Assembly: GCF_003122365.1 (NCBI RefSeq)
Contig: NZ_CP029254.1
Span: 1,379,001 to 1,443,000 of the forward strand
DNA: 64,000 bases
DNA from: Streptomyces spongiicola
Lineage (GTDB): Bacteria > Actinomycetota > Actinomycetes > Streptomycetales > Streptomycetaceae
Reading direction: 5' to 3'
In this document: positions 28,070 through 35,556 of the stretch, one piece after another
How positions within the stretch are numbered: the stretch's first letter is position 1
Layout of the letters: each line of letters starts with the position of its first letter
The notes under the pieces: model-generated
What the model saw: the letters and a program-made list of their open reading frames with translations, nothing else
Told to the model about the DNA's origin: nothing
Database searches by the model: none
Position numbers and translations under genes: made by a program

Positions 28070-30580
28070 ATGACCACCCCCACGATCGTGCTCGTCGGGC
28101 ACGGGATGGTCGGCCAGCACTTCCTGGAGGCCCTCGCCGAGCGGGGAGTCACCGGTCGCGCCCGGGTCGTCGTGCTGTGCGAGGAGCCCCGCCCCGCCTA
28201 CGACCGGGTCCGGCTCACCTCGTACTTCTCCGGCCGGACGCCCGACGGGCTGTCCCTCGTCGAGGACGGGTTCATGGCCCGGCACGGCATCGAACTCCAC
28301 CTGGACGACCCGGCGGAGCACATCGACCGCGCCGCCCGCACGGTCACCTCCCGCAGCGGGCGGACGATCCCGTACGACTCTCTCGTCCTGGCCACCGGCT
28401 CCTACCCCTTCGTGCCGCCCGTCCCGGGCCGCGACGCCGAGGGCTGCTTCGTCTACCGCACCATCGAGGACCTCCTCGCGATCGAGGAGTACGCCAAGAC
28501 CTCCCGCACCGGGGTGGTCGTCGGCGGCGGACTCCTCGGGCTGGAGGCGGCCGGCGCGCTCAAGGGCCTGGGCCTGGACACCCACATCGTGGAGTTCGCG
28601 CCCCGGCTGATGCCGGTGCAGGTCGACGACGGCGGCGGCACCGCGCTGCTGCGCACCATCGAGAACATGGGCCTGACCGTCCACACCGGCACCGGCACCC
28701 GGGAGATCGTCGCCGACGGCCCCGCCGTCACCGGCATGAACCTCTCCGACGGCTCGTCGCTCGCCACCGACCTGGTGGTCTTCTCCGCCGGCGTGCGCCC
28801 CCGCGACCAGCTGGCCCGCGACACCGGCCTCGCCGTCGGCGAGCGCGGCGGCATCGCCGTCGACGAGCACTGCCGCACCTCCGACCCCGACGTGTACGCG
28901 ATCGGCGAGTGCGCCCTCGCCGCGGACGGGCGGGTCTACGGGCTCGTCGCGCCCGGCTACGAGATGGCGAAGGCCGTCGCGGACGTCCTCGCCGGCCACG
29001 CCCCCGGCACCGTCTTCACCGGCGCCGACACCTCCACCAAGCTGAAACTCCTCGGCGTGGACGTGGCCTCCTTCGGCGACGCGCACGGCACGGCAGACGG
29101 CTGCCTCGACGTGGTCTACTCCGACTCCCGCTCCGGGATCTACAAGAAGCTGGTCGTCGCGGCGGACGGCGCCCTGCTCGGCGGAGTGCTCGTCGGCGAC
29201 GCCGAGTCGTACGGCATGCTCCGCCCCCTCACCGGCTCCGTACCGCCCGTGCCGCCCGAGCAGCTGGTGCTGCCCGCCGGCACCGGTGCGCCCGCGGCCC
29301 TCGGCCCGTCCGCACTGCCCGACGAGGCCGTGATCTGCTCATGCCACAACGTCACCAAGGCCGAGATCCGCGCCCACACCACCCTGCCCGAGGTGAAGAA
29401 GTGCACCAGGGCGGGCACGGGCTGCGGAAGCTGCCTCAAGGTCATCGGCCGGCTGCTGCCGGGGGCCGCCGACCAGGGCCTGTGCGGCTGCTTCTCCTAC
29501 ACCCGCAGCGAGCTGTACGAGATCGCCCGCACCCTCGGCCTCGCCTCGTACGCCGAACTGCTCGACTCCCACGGGCGCGAGGAGGCCCGCGGCGGCGACG
29601 GCTGCGAGACCTGCAAGCCAGCCGTCGGCTCGATCCTGGCCAGCCTCGGCGGCGGCTACATCCTCGACGGCGAACAGGGCGCCCTGCAGGACACCAACGA
29701 CCACTTCCTCGCCAACCTCCAGCGCAACGGCTCCTACTCGATCGTGCCGCGCATCCCCGGCGGCGAGATCACCCCCGCGAAACTCATCGTGATCGGCGAG
29801 GTGGCCCGCGACTTCGGCCTCTACACGAAGATCACCGGCGGTCAGCGGATCGACATGTTCGGCGCCCGCGTGGACCAGCTGCCCGCCATCTGGACGCGGC
29901 TGGTCGACGCCGGCTTCGAGTCGGGCCACGCCTACGGGAAGTCCCTGCGCACGGTCAAGTCGTGCGTGGGGCAGACCTGGTGCCGCTACGGGGTGCAGGA
30001 CAGCGTCCGCATGGCGATCGACCTCGAACTGCGCTACCGCGGCCTGCGCGCCCCCCACAAGCTGAAGTCCGCGGTCTCCGGCTGCGCCCGCGAGTGCGCC
30101 GAGGCGCAGTCCAAGGACTTCGGCGTGATCGCCACCGCCAACGGCTGGAACCTGTACGTGGGCGGCAACGGCGGGGCCACCCCGCGCCACGCGGACCTGC
30201 TCGCACAGGACCTGTCCGACGCCGAACTCGTCCGGCTCGTCGACCGGTTCCTGATGTTCTACATCCGCACCGCCGACCGCCTGGAGCGCACCTCGGTCTG
30301 GCTGGAGCGCCTGGAGGGCGGACTCGGCCACCTGCGGGACGTCGTGGTGCACGACTCCCTCGGACTCTGCGCCGAACTCGAGGCCATGATGGCCCGGCAC
30401 GTGGACGGCTACCGCGACGAATGGGCCCAGACCCTCGACGACCCGGACCGGCTGCGCCGCTTCGTGTCGTTCGTCAACGCCCCGGGCGCACCGGACCCCT
30501 CCGTGAGGTTCGTCCCCGAGCGGGACCAGATCAAGCCGGACCTCACCGTACTCACCCTGGAAGGGACACCCACCCGATGA
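28070..30580 (+). CDS. nirB: Nitrite reductase (NADH) large subunit
   Basis: An 836-residue siroheme enzyme reducing nitrite to ammonium with NAD(P)H. Domains in order: FAD/NAD module (IVLVGHGMVGQHFLEAL; VVVGGGLLGLEAAG), BFD-like [2Fe-2S] region (CSCHNVTKAEIRAHT, then GTGCGSC), and the sulphite/nitrite reductase half with CVGQTWC (C-x5-C) and SGCAREC (C-x3-C) ligating the 4Fe-4S-siroheme centre. The ATG at 28070 is set by GGAGG at 28057-28061, 8 nt away; it is one base after the previous stop. The stop overlaps nirD. Siroheme could come from the chelatase at 13275-14423. Confidence 0.96.
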   Translation: MTTPTIVLVGHGMVGQHFLEALAERGVTGRARVVVLCEEPRPAYDRVRLTSYFSGRTPDGLSLVEDGFMARHGIELHLDDPAEHIDRAARTVTSRSGRTIPYDSLVLATGSYPFVPPVPGRDAEGCFVYRTIEDLLAIEEYAKTSRTGVVVGGGLLGLEAAGALKGLGLDTHIVEFAPRLMPVQVDDGGGTALLRTIENMGLTVHTGTGTREIVADGPAVTGMNLSDGSSLATDLVVFSAGVRPRDQLARDTGLAVGERGGIAVDEHCRTSDPDVYAIGECALAADGRVYGLVAPGYEMAKAVADVLAGHAPGTVFTGADTSTKLKLLGVDVASFGDAHGTADGCLDVVYSDSRSGIYKKLVVAADGALLGGVLVGDAESYGMLRPLTGSVPPVPPEQLVLPAGTGAPAALGPSALPDEAVICSCHNVTKAEIRAHTTLPEVKKCTRAGTGCGSCLKVIGRLLPGAADQGLCGCFSYTRSELYEIARTLGLASYAELLDSHGREEARGGDGCETCKPAVGSILASLGGGYILDGEQGALQDTNDHFLANLQRNGSYSIVPRIPGGEITPAKLIVIGEVARDFGLYTKITGGQRIDMFGARVDQLPAIWTRLVDAGFESGHAYGKSLRTVKSCVGQTWCRYGVQDSVRMAIDLELRYRGLRAPHKLKSAVSGCARECAEAQSKDFGVIATANGWNLYVGGNGGATPRHADLLAQDLSDAELVRLVDRFLMFYIRTADRLERTSVWLERLEGGLGHLRDVVVHDSLGLCAELEAMMARHVDGYRDEWAQTLDDPDRLRRFVSFVNAPGAPDPSVRFVPERDQIKPDLTVLTLEGTPTR

Positions 30581-30924
30581 CGGTCCAGGACGCACCCCCG
30601 CTCACGCTCCAGATCGAACTGTCCGGCACCTGGCTGCCCGTCTGCGAGGTCACCCGGCTCACCCCCGGCCGCGGCATGGCCGCCCTGCTCCCCGACGGCC
30701 GGCAGGCCGCGGTCTTCCTGGACCGCTCCGGGACCGCGTACGCGATCGGCAACCGCGACCCGTTCACCGGCGCGCAGGTCCTGTCCCGCGGCCTGCTGGG
30801 CTCCGCCGACGGGCGGCCGTTCGTCGCCTCCCCGCTGCTGAAGCAGCGGTTCGACCTGGCGACGGGCCGCTGCCTGGACGACGACGAGGTGTCTGTGCCG
30901 GTGTACGCGGTGCGCCGGGCCTGA
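30577..30924 (+). CDS. nirD: Nitrite reductase (NADH) small subunit
   Basis: A 115-residue Rieske-fold protein that partners NirB. The sequence follows NirD (WLPVCEVTRLTPGRGMAALL, then VFLDRSGTAYAIGNRDPFTGA and SPLLKQRFDLATGRCLDDD). The Rieske C-x-H cluster ligands are absent, as is normal for NirD, so it is structural rather than an electron carrier. Its ATG overlaps the nirB stop (ATGA), indicating translational coupling and fixing the start. It ends the operon. Confidence 0.95.
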   Translation: MTVQDAPPLTLQIELSGTWLPVCEVTRLTPGRGMAALLPDGRQAAVFLDRSGTAYAIGNRDPFTGAQVLSRGLLGSADGRPFVASPLLKQRFDLATGRCLDDDEVSVPVYAVRRA

Positions 30925-31156
30925 CGGGGAGCGGGCGGACCCCGGCGGCCCGGTGGCCCGGCGATGCGGCCCGCCCGGCGCTGCGGCGAGGCGGCCCGCG
31001 CGGCGAGGCGGCGAGGCACGTGCGGCCGGCCCGGACACACGGGGGCGGCCGGACGAACGGGGGCGGCCGAACTCCGGAGCGATGCCGGGCCGGGCGTACG
31101 GTCCGTGCGGTAAACCGGGTGCGGTCCGGAGAGGGCCTCCGCTACCGTCGCCGCCC

Positions 31157-31669
31157 ATGACGCTTCCCCGGGTACGTCCCCCCTTCGTGGCAGACGAGCG
31201 CACCCAGCTCGTCGGCTGGCTCGACATGCAGCGCGCGATCGTCCACTACAAGTGCGAGGGGCTCGCGGAGGCGGACGCCCACCGGCCGGTCCTGCCGGCC
31301 TCGCCCCTGATGACGGTGGCGGGCATCGTCTCCCATCTGCGCTGGACCGAGAACTCCTGGTTCGAGGTGATCTTCCTCGGCCGGCCCGCCGACGGACCGC
31401 AGTTCGCCGAGGCGCCCGAGGACGCCGACATGCGCGTCGAGGGCGTCCCGCTGGCACACCTGCTGGAGGAGTACCGGCGGCAGTGCGCGATCTCGAACGA
31501 GATCATCGCGGCCCATGCGCTCGACGAGACCGGCCGCCACCCCGACTACACGTCGTCCGCGGCGACCCTGCGCTGGATGCTGATCCACATGGTGGAGGAG
31601 ACCGCCCGGCACGCCGGTCACCTGGACGCCGTCCGGGAACTGCTCGACGGGCAGAAGGGCTACTACTGA
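31157..31669 (+). CDS. DinB-family protein (DUF664)
   Basis: A 170-residue four-helix-bundle protein of the DinB/YfiT superfamily, putative metal-dependent enzymes (often thiol transferases). The three metal-ligand histidines are suggested by SHLRWTENSWFE (about 54-65) and HMVEETARHAGHLDAVRE (about 138-155), the classical H...HxxxH arrangement. The ATG at 31157 starts at the family N-terminus. The 232-bp gap before it, after nirD, has no gene and is locally repetitive (GGCGAGGCG). Confidence 0.9.
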   Translation: MTLPRVRPPFVADERTQLVGWLDMQRAIVHYKCEGLAEADAHRPVLPASPLMTVAGIVSHLRWTENSWFEVIFLGRPADGPQFAEAPEDADMRVEGVPLAHLLEEYRRQCAISNEIIAAHALDETGRHPDYTSSAATLRWMLIHMVEETARHAGHLDAVRELLDGQKGYY

Positions 31670-31917
31670 CACGGCCCCCGGCTGCCCGCGCCGCCCGGGA
31701 GATGCGAAGGGCCGTTCCGGCGGGGCTACGACCGGCCCGGACATCCAGGCGCCTGACGGGTACTCAGACCGTTCCCTTACCAGGCCGTACGGCCGACCGT
31801 ACTCTTGCGGCACGGCCCGCCGCCCCCGGCACGACCAGGACTACCGAGCGGGCGCCACGGGGCAGGGGGGTCGCGCCGGCGAGACCGCCGGGCGACCGAG
31901 TAGCGGAGGAGTACCGC

Positions 31918-32853
31918 ATGCCGTCGACGACCGGCTGGACCAGGCACGACATCCCCGACCAGAGTGGACGCACGGCCGTGGTCACCGGAGCCAACAGCGG
32001 CATCGGGCTGGTCACGGCCGGGGAACTGGCCCGGCGCGGGGCGCGGGTGCTGCTCGCCTGCCGCAGCGGGGCACGCGGCAGGCAGGCCGTCGAACGCATC
32101 CGGCGCCAGGTGCCCGGCGCGGAGGTGGAGTTCAGGCCGCTGGACCTGGCCGACCTGTCGTCCGTGCGAGCGTTCGCGGAGTCGTACGCCCCCGGGACGC
32201 TCGACCTGCTCGTCAACAACGCGGGCGTGATGGCCCTGCCGTACGGCCGTACGGCCGACGGCTTCGAGACCCAGTTCGGGATCAACCACCTGGGGCACTT
32301 CGCCCTGACCGGACTGCTCGCCGGGAAGCTGCTGCACACCCCCGGCGCCCGCGTGGTGACCGTGTCCAGCGGGATGCACGCGCTGGCCAACGTCGACATG
32401 GGCGACCTGAACAGCGAGCGCCGCTACCGCCGCTGGGTGGCCTACGCCCGCTCCAAGACGGCGAATCTGCTGTTCACACACGAACTGGCACGGCGGCTCC
32501 GGGAGGCGGGTTCGGACGTGGTCGCGGCGGCCGCGCACCCCGGCTACGCGGCGACCGGCCTCCAGACCGCCGGGGCGAGGATGGAGGGCCGCCGCACCGC
32601 CGAACGACTCGCCGAACTCGGCAACCGGGTCTTCGCCCAGTCCGCGGAGGCGGGGGCGCTGCCCACGCTGTACGCGGCGACCGCGCCCGGTGTGCGCCCC
32701 GACTCCTTCACCGGCCCGCGCCTGATGGGGATGCGGGGCGCGCCCGCGCGGTCCCGGCGTGCCCCGTGGACGCTGGACGACGCCGCCGGTGAGCGGCTCT
32801 GGGTGGCCTCCGAGCAGCTCACCGGCGTGACGTACGAGGACCTGAAGGGCTGA
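31918..32853 (+). CDS. Short-chain dehydrogenase/reductase
   Basis: A 311-residue SDR oxidoreductase of the retinol dehydrogenase/WW-oxidoreductase-like type. The cofactor motif TGANSGIG (about 24-31) with VLLACRSG suggests NADP(H); LLVNNAGVMALP marks the core; catalytic Ser is in VVTVSSGMHA and Tyr/Lys in YARSKTANLL (Y-x3-K). The ATG at 31918 has GGAGGA 10 nt upstream. Substrate unknown; no linked pathway genes. The preceding 248-bp gap holds no gene. Confidence 0.92.
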   Translation: MPSTTGWTRHDIPDQSGRTAVVTGANSGIGLVTAGELARRGARVLLACRSGARGRQAVERIRRQVPGAEVEFRPLDLADLSSVRAFAESYAPGTLDLLVNNAGVMALPYGRTADGFETQFGINHLGHFALTGLLAGKLLHTPGARVVTVSSGMHALANVDMGDLNSERRYRRWVAYARSKTANLLFTHELARRLREAGSDVVAAAAHPGYAATGLQTAGARMEGRRTAERLAELGNRVFAQSAEAGALPTLYAATAPGVRPDSFTGPRLMGMRGAPARSRRAPWTLDDAAGERLWVASEQLTGVTYEDLKG

Positions 32854-32869
32854 CTCCGGGCGCGGTCAC

Positions 32870-32990
32870 CGGCTCCGGGCCGGCCAAGGCTCGGGACTCC
32901 GGGCCGGCCAAGGCTCGGGCCGGGCCGGGGCTCGGGCCGGCTCGGGCCGGCTCGAGCTGGGGCTCGGGCTCGGGCTCGGGCTACTGGCCT
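32870..32990. repeat. GGCCGGCCAAGGCTCGGG repeats
   Basis: Two units of CTCCGGGCCGGCCAAGGCTCGGG type followed by degenerate GGGCCGGCTC and GGGCTC hexamer repeats in the gap between the convergent SDR and VOC genes. Confidence 0.8.
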
Positions 32991-33024
32991 AGCGGTCCCG
33001 GAGCCGGGCGGGCCGCGGGCCGGG

Positions 33025-33432
33025 CTACTGTCCCTCGGCGGCCTGCGGGTCCATCCAGACGACCTCCCAGATGTGGTGGTCCGGGTCCTGGAAGGAGCGG
33101 CCGTACATGAAGCCGTGGTCCATCGGCTCGTTCGCCGGCGAGCCCCCGGCCGCAAGGGCCGCGTCCGCCAGCTCGTCGACCTTCTCGCGGCTCTCGGCAC
33201 TGAGCGCGACGATCACCTCGGTGCTGGTGGCGGCGTCCGCGACGCTCTTCCCGGTGAAGTCCTTGAACCTGGCCTCGGTCAGCAGCATCGCGAAGATCGT
33301 GTCACTGACGGCCATGCAGGCGGCGGTCTCGTCGGTGAACCGGGGGTTGAAGGTGTAGCCGACGGCCTCCCAGAACGCCTTCGACGTGTCGAGGTCCTTC
33401 ACCGGCAGGTTCACGAAGATCATCTGGGACAT
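33025..33432 (-). CDS. VOC (glyoxalase/dioxygenase) superfamily protein
   Basis: A 135-residue vicinal-oxygen-chelate protein: MIFVNLPVKDLDTSKAFWEAVGY at the N-terminus, DTIFAMLLTEARF mid-way, and DPDHHIWEVVWMDP at the end, the last matching the DPDGHxWE pattern of extradiol dioxygenase-like and lactoylglutathione lyase-like proteins. These are usually small dimers binding a metal or an antibiotic; the function is not predictable. The ATG at 33432 is preferred because the family starts at MSQMIFVN; AAGAGG lies 7 nt upstream. In-frame sequence further upstream is not homologous. Confidence 0.9.
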   Translation of the reverse strand: MSQMIFVNLPVKDLDTSKAFWEAVGYTFNPRFTDETAACMAVSDTIFAMLLTEARFKDFTGKSVADAATSTEVIVALSAESREKVDELADAALAAGGSPANEPMDHGFMYGRSFQDPDHHIWEVVWMDPQAAEGQ

Positions 33433-33975
33433 GGCTGGTGCCTCTTTCGTGGTCTTGCTCGTCGTCGCGCCCTCGGGCGTCGTTTGTCGTGGGTAGAGAC
33501 CGCTGGGGCGCCCAGGACTCATCGCCCGCGGAGGGGCAATTCCGCGGAGCGCGTGCGACGGCCTCGCGGGCCCGGGTACGGCCGGGCGCGTCCGGGCCCT
33601 TCAAGGGCACATCAAGGGCACATCGGGGGAACATCAGGGACATACCCAGGGGCGGCCGGGCGCGTGCGGGCCCCGTCTCCCGCTTCCGGAGGACGCGGAG
33701 ACCCGGACCCGGAGCCGGACCCAGACCCGGACCCAGAGCCGGACCCAGACCCGGACCCAGAGCCGGCCCCGGAGCCGGCCCCGGAGCGGGAGCCGGAGCC
33801 GGAGCCGCGGCAGTCGGCAGTCGGCAGCGGACCGGGCACCGGAGACGGGAAACCACAACCGGGACCGGGCGGCAGGAGGAGGCGGCAGGACCAGGCGGTC
33901 GGACCGGGCGGCAGGAGCAGGCGGCCGGGTGCCGGGCCCAGCGGGTGCCCGGCGCGGGGAGTTCGTCCGGCGGCG
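33433..33975. repeat. Intergenic gap with 12-bp alternating repeat
   Basis: A 543-bp gap with no supported gene. About 33701-33808 consists of alternating GACCCGGACCCA and GAGCCGGACCCA 12-mers that degrade to GAGCCG hexamers. AGGGCACATCAAGGGCACAT repeats lie at about 33601-33625 and GGACCGGGCGGCAGGAG occurs twice at about 33870-33915. Confidence 0.75.
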
Positions 33976-35019
33976 TCACCTGCGAGGTGACGGGACCGTT
34001 CCGGGCGCGAGTCCGGACACGGGCACTCCCGGGGGCTCCGGATCGCGCTGGGCGCGGCCTCTCAGCAGGGCCGTGCCCAGCGGCGTCATCGTGTGCAGCA
34101 CCGCGTTGCCGTTCCGCAGCGTGAACACGAGCCCGGCCTCCCGCAGCACGCAGGCGTGCTGGCTGGCGGAGGCGAGCGACACCCCCGCGCGGCGGGCGAG
34201 TTCGCTGGTGGTGCAGCCGCTGCCGATGGACTGGAGCACCGCCGAGCGGGTGTGCCCCACGAGCCGGCCCAGCGACATCCCGTCCCGCCCCCATGTCGCC
34301 GGCGAGCCGCTGTGCGTGACGGGGTAGACCAGCACCGGCGGCAGCTCCGGGTCCCGGCGGACCACGGGCGTGCCGCGGCAGAAGTACGACGGCTGCAGCA
34401 GCAGCCCGCGCCCCTGGAGCCGCAACTCGCGCTCCACCGGGTAGTCGGCCTCCAGCACCGGCGCACGCCAGCGCAGCATCGGCGGCAGCGAGGCGAGCAG
34501 TTCGTCCGCGCCCCCGTCGAGCAGGGCCCGGCCGCGCACGGCCCGATCGGCCTCTACCGCCGCCTGGATGTGCGGCCAGTACGGCTCGACCGCCGACCGG
34601 TGGTAGCTGCGGAGCACCCCGACGAGCCGGTCCATCGGCCCGTCCGCGCCCTCGGCGAGCCCGGCGAGCCGGCCCGTGAGCACGGTGTGGGGGCGCTCCG
34701 CGGCGAGCAGCGCCAGCTCTGCTCCGAGCCTGCGCACCGGGGTGGCCCGCACCGCCTGGAGTCCCTCCTCCAGTCCTTCCAGCGCCTCGGGCGGAGTCAG
34801 GAAGTCCGGGAAATAGCCGCGCTGCGGGACGAGCGCCGCGAGGAGCCGTGTTTCACCGTTCAGCCGGGCCCGGGTTTCCGTCCGCCATTCGCCGAAGACG
34901 GTCGCGCCGCGCCGGTCCCGTAAACGGTGGAAACTCAGAATCGTTTCCCACAAAACATCCGGCCTGGCCGCCATCCGCACCCTGGCGAGGTCTTCACCGG
35001 TGAAGTGGATTCGCAGCAC
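33976..35019 (-). CDS. ArsR-family transcriptional regulator with N-terminal DUF5937-like domain
   Basis: A 347-residue protein. The N-terminus LRIHFTGEDLARVRMAARPDVLWE is the conserved opening of a large actinobacterial group with a 200-residue ligand-type domain followed by a C-terminal winged helix (SAVLQSIGSGCTTSELARRAGVSLASASQHACVLREAGLV, about 275-315), here inferred to bind DNA. The GTG at 35019 starts the conserved domain; the open frame continues 19 codons upstream without homology. Inverted repeats near its promoter (35058-35112) could mediate autoregulation. The gene it controls is not evident. Confidence 0.85.
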   Translation of the reverse strand: MLRIHFTGEDLARVRMAARPDVLWETILSFHRLRDRRGATVFGEWRTETRARLNGETRLLAALVPQRGYFPDFLTPPEALEGLEEGLQAVRATPVRRLGAELALLAAERPHTVLTGRLAGLAEGADGPMDRLVGVLRSYHRSAVEPYWPHIQAAVEADRAVRGRALLDGGADELLASLPPMLRWRAPVLEADYPVERELRLQGRGLLLQPSYFCRGTPVVRRDPELPPVLVYPVTHSGSPATWGRDGMSLGRLVGHTRSAVLQSIGSGCTTSELARRAGVSLASASQHACVLREAGLVFTLRNGNAVLHTMTPLGTALLRGRAQRDPEPPGVPVSGLAPGTVPSPRR

Positions 35020-35057
35020 GGAACCCCCACTGTTGCATCCGCAATCGCCCCCGTCAC

Positions 35058-35112
35058 TGAGTATGCACTCAATCACAGGACGTTACCATGGTGTTTCAGC
35101 CACAGTTGAAAC
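35058..35112 (-). promoter_or_regulatory. Inverted repeats upstream of the ArsR-type gene
   Basis: Two short dyads lie 39-93 bp upstream of the GTG at 35019: TGAGT/ACTCA arms at 35058-35071 and GTTTCA/TGAAAC arms at 35093-35112 (8-nt spacer). They are plausible operators. The rest of the 537-bp gap (35020-35556) contains another hairpin at about 35263-35302 (GGAGCGCGG/CCGCGCTCC arms) and the ppdK terminator, but no supported gene. Confidence 0.4.
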
Positions 35113-35419
35113 GCATCGCGTAACAGGGTGGCGAACCGAAAAGCTGTACGACGTCGGACACGAAACCTTCGGGTACCGAGGGGCGAGGCAAAGACCGTGG
35201 GGGGCTTTCCACGCCTGGCGGCGGTCGGCGGAGGTTGCGGCTCCGTGTCCGACATCGGGAATGGAGCGCGGCCGACGGGTGGGGATCCGTCGACCGCGCT
35301 CCGCCTGTTCTTTGCTCAACGAATGGCGGAAATCAAGCATCCGTTGAAATCCACCGCCGATCCGTGGTCGAGCAGCACGCGCGGGCAACAGATCCCACCG
35401 CCGTACCCCAAAAGGAAAC

Positions 35420-35460
35420 GAGCGGAACAGGCACCTCCGCACAAGGTGCCCGTCCCGCTC
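35420..35460 (-). terminator. Rho-independent terminator of ppdK
   Basis: Arms at 35420-35436 and 35444-35460 pair over 17 positions with two G-U type mismatches, loop of 7 nt. On the minus strand the hairpin is followed by GTTTCCTTTTGG, a T-rich tail of intrinsic-terminator type. It lies 97 bp past the ppdK stop. Confidence 0.8.
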
Positions 35461-35556
35461 GTCTCCTGGTGCACCGGGACCGCCGGCCGGTCGGTGAGGG
35501 TCGGGGACCACCGACGGCCCCGGAGCCGGGGCCGGCCGCGGGTGCGGCCGGGCGGA

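Noticed and set aside
35073..35255. 60-codon minus-strand ORF upstream of the ArsR-type gene
   Set aside because: No recognisable family, includes promoter dyads and has no good ribosome site.
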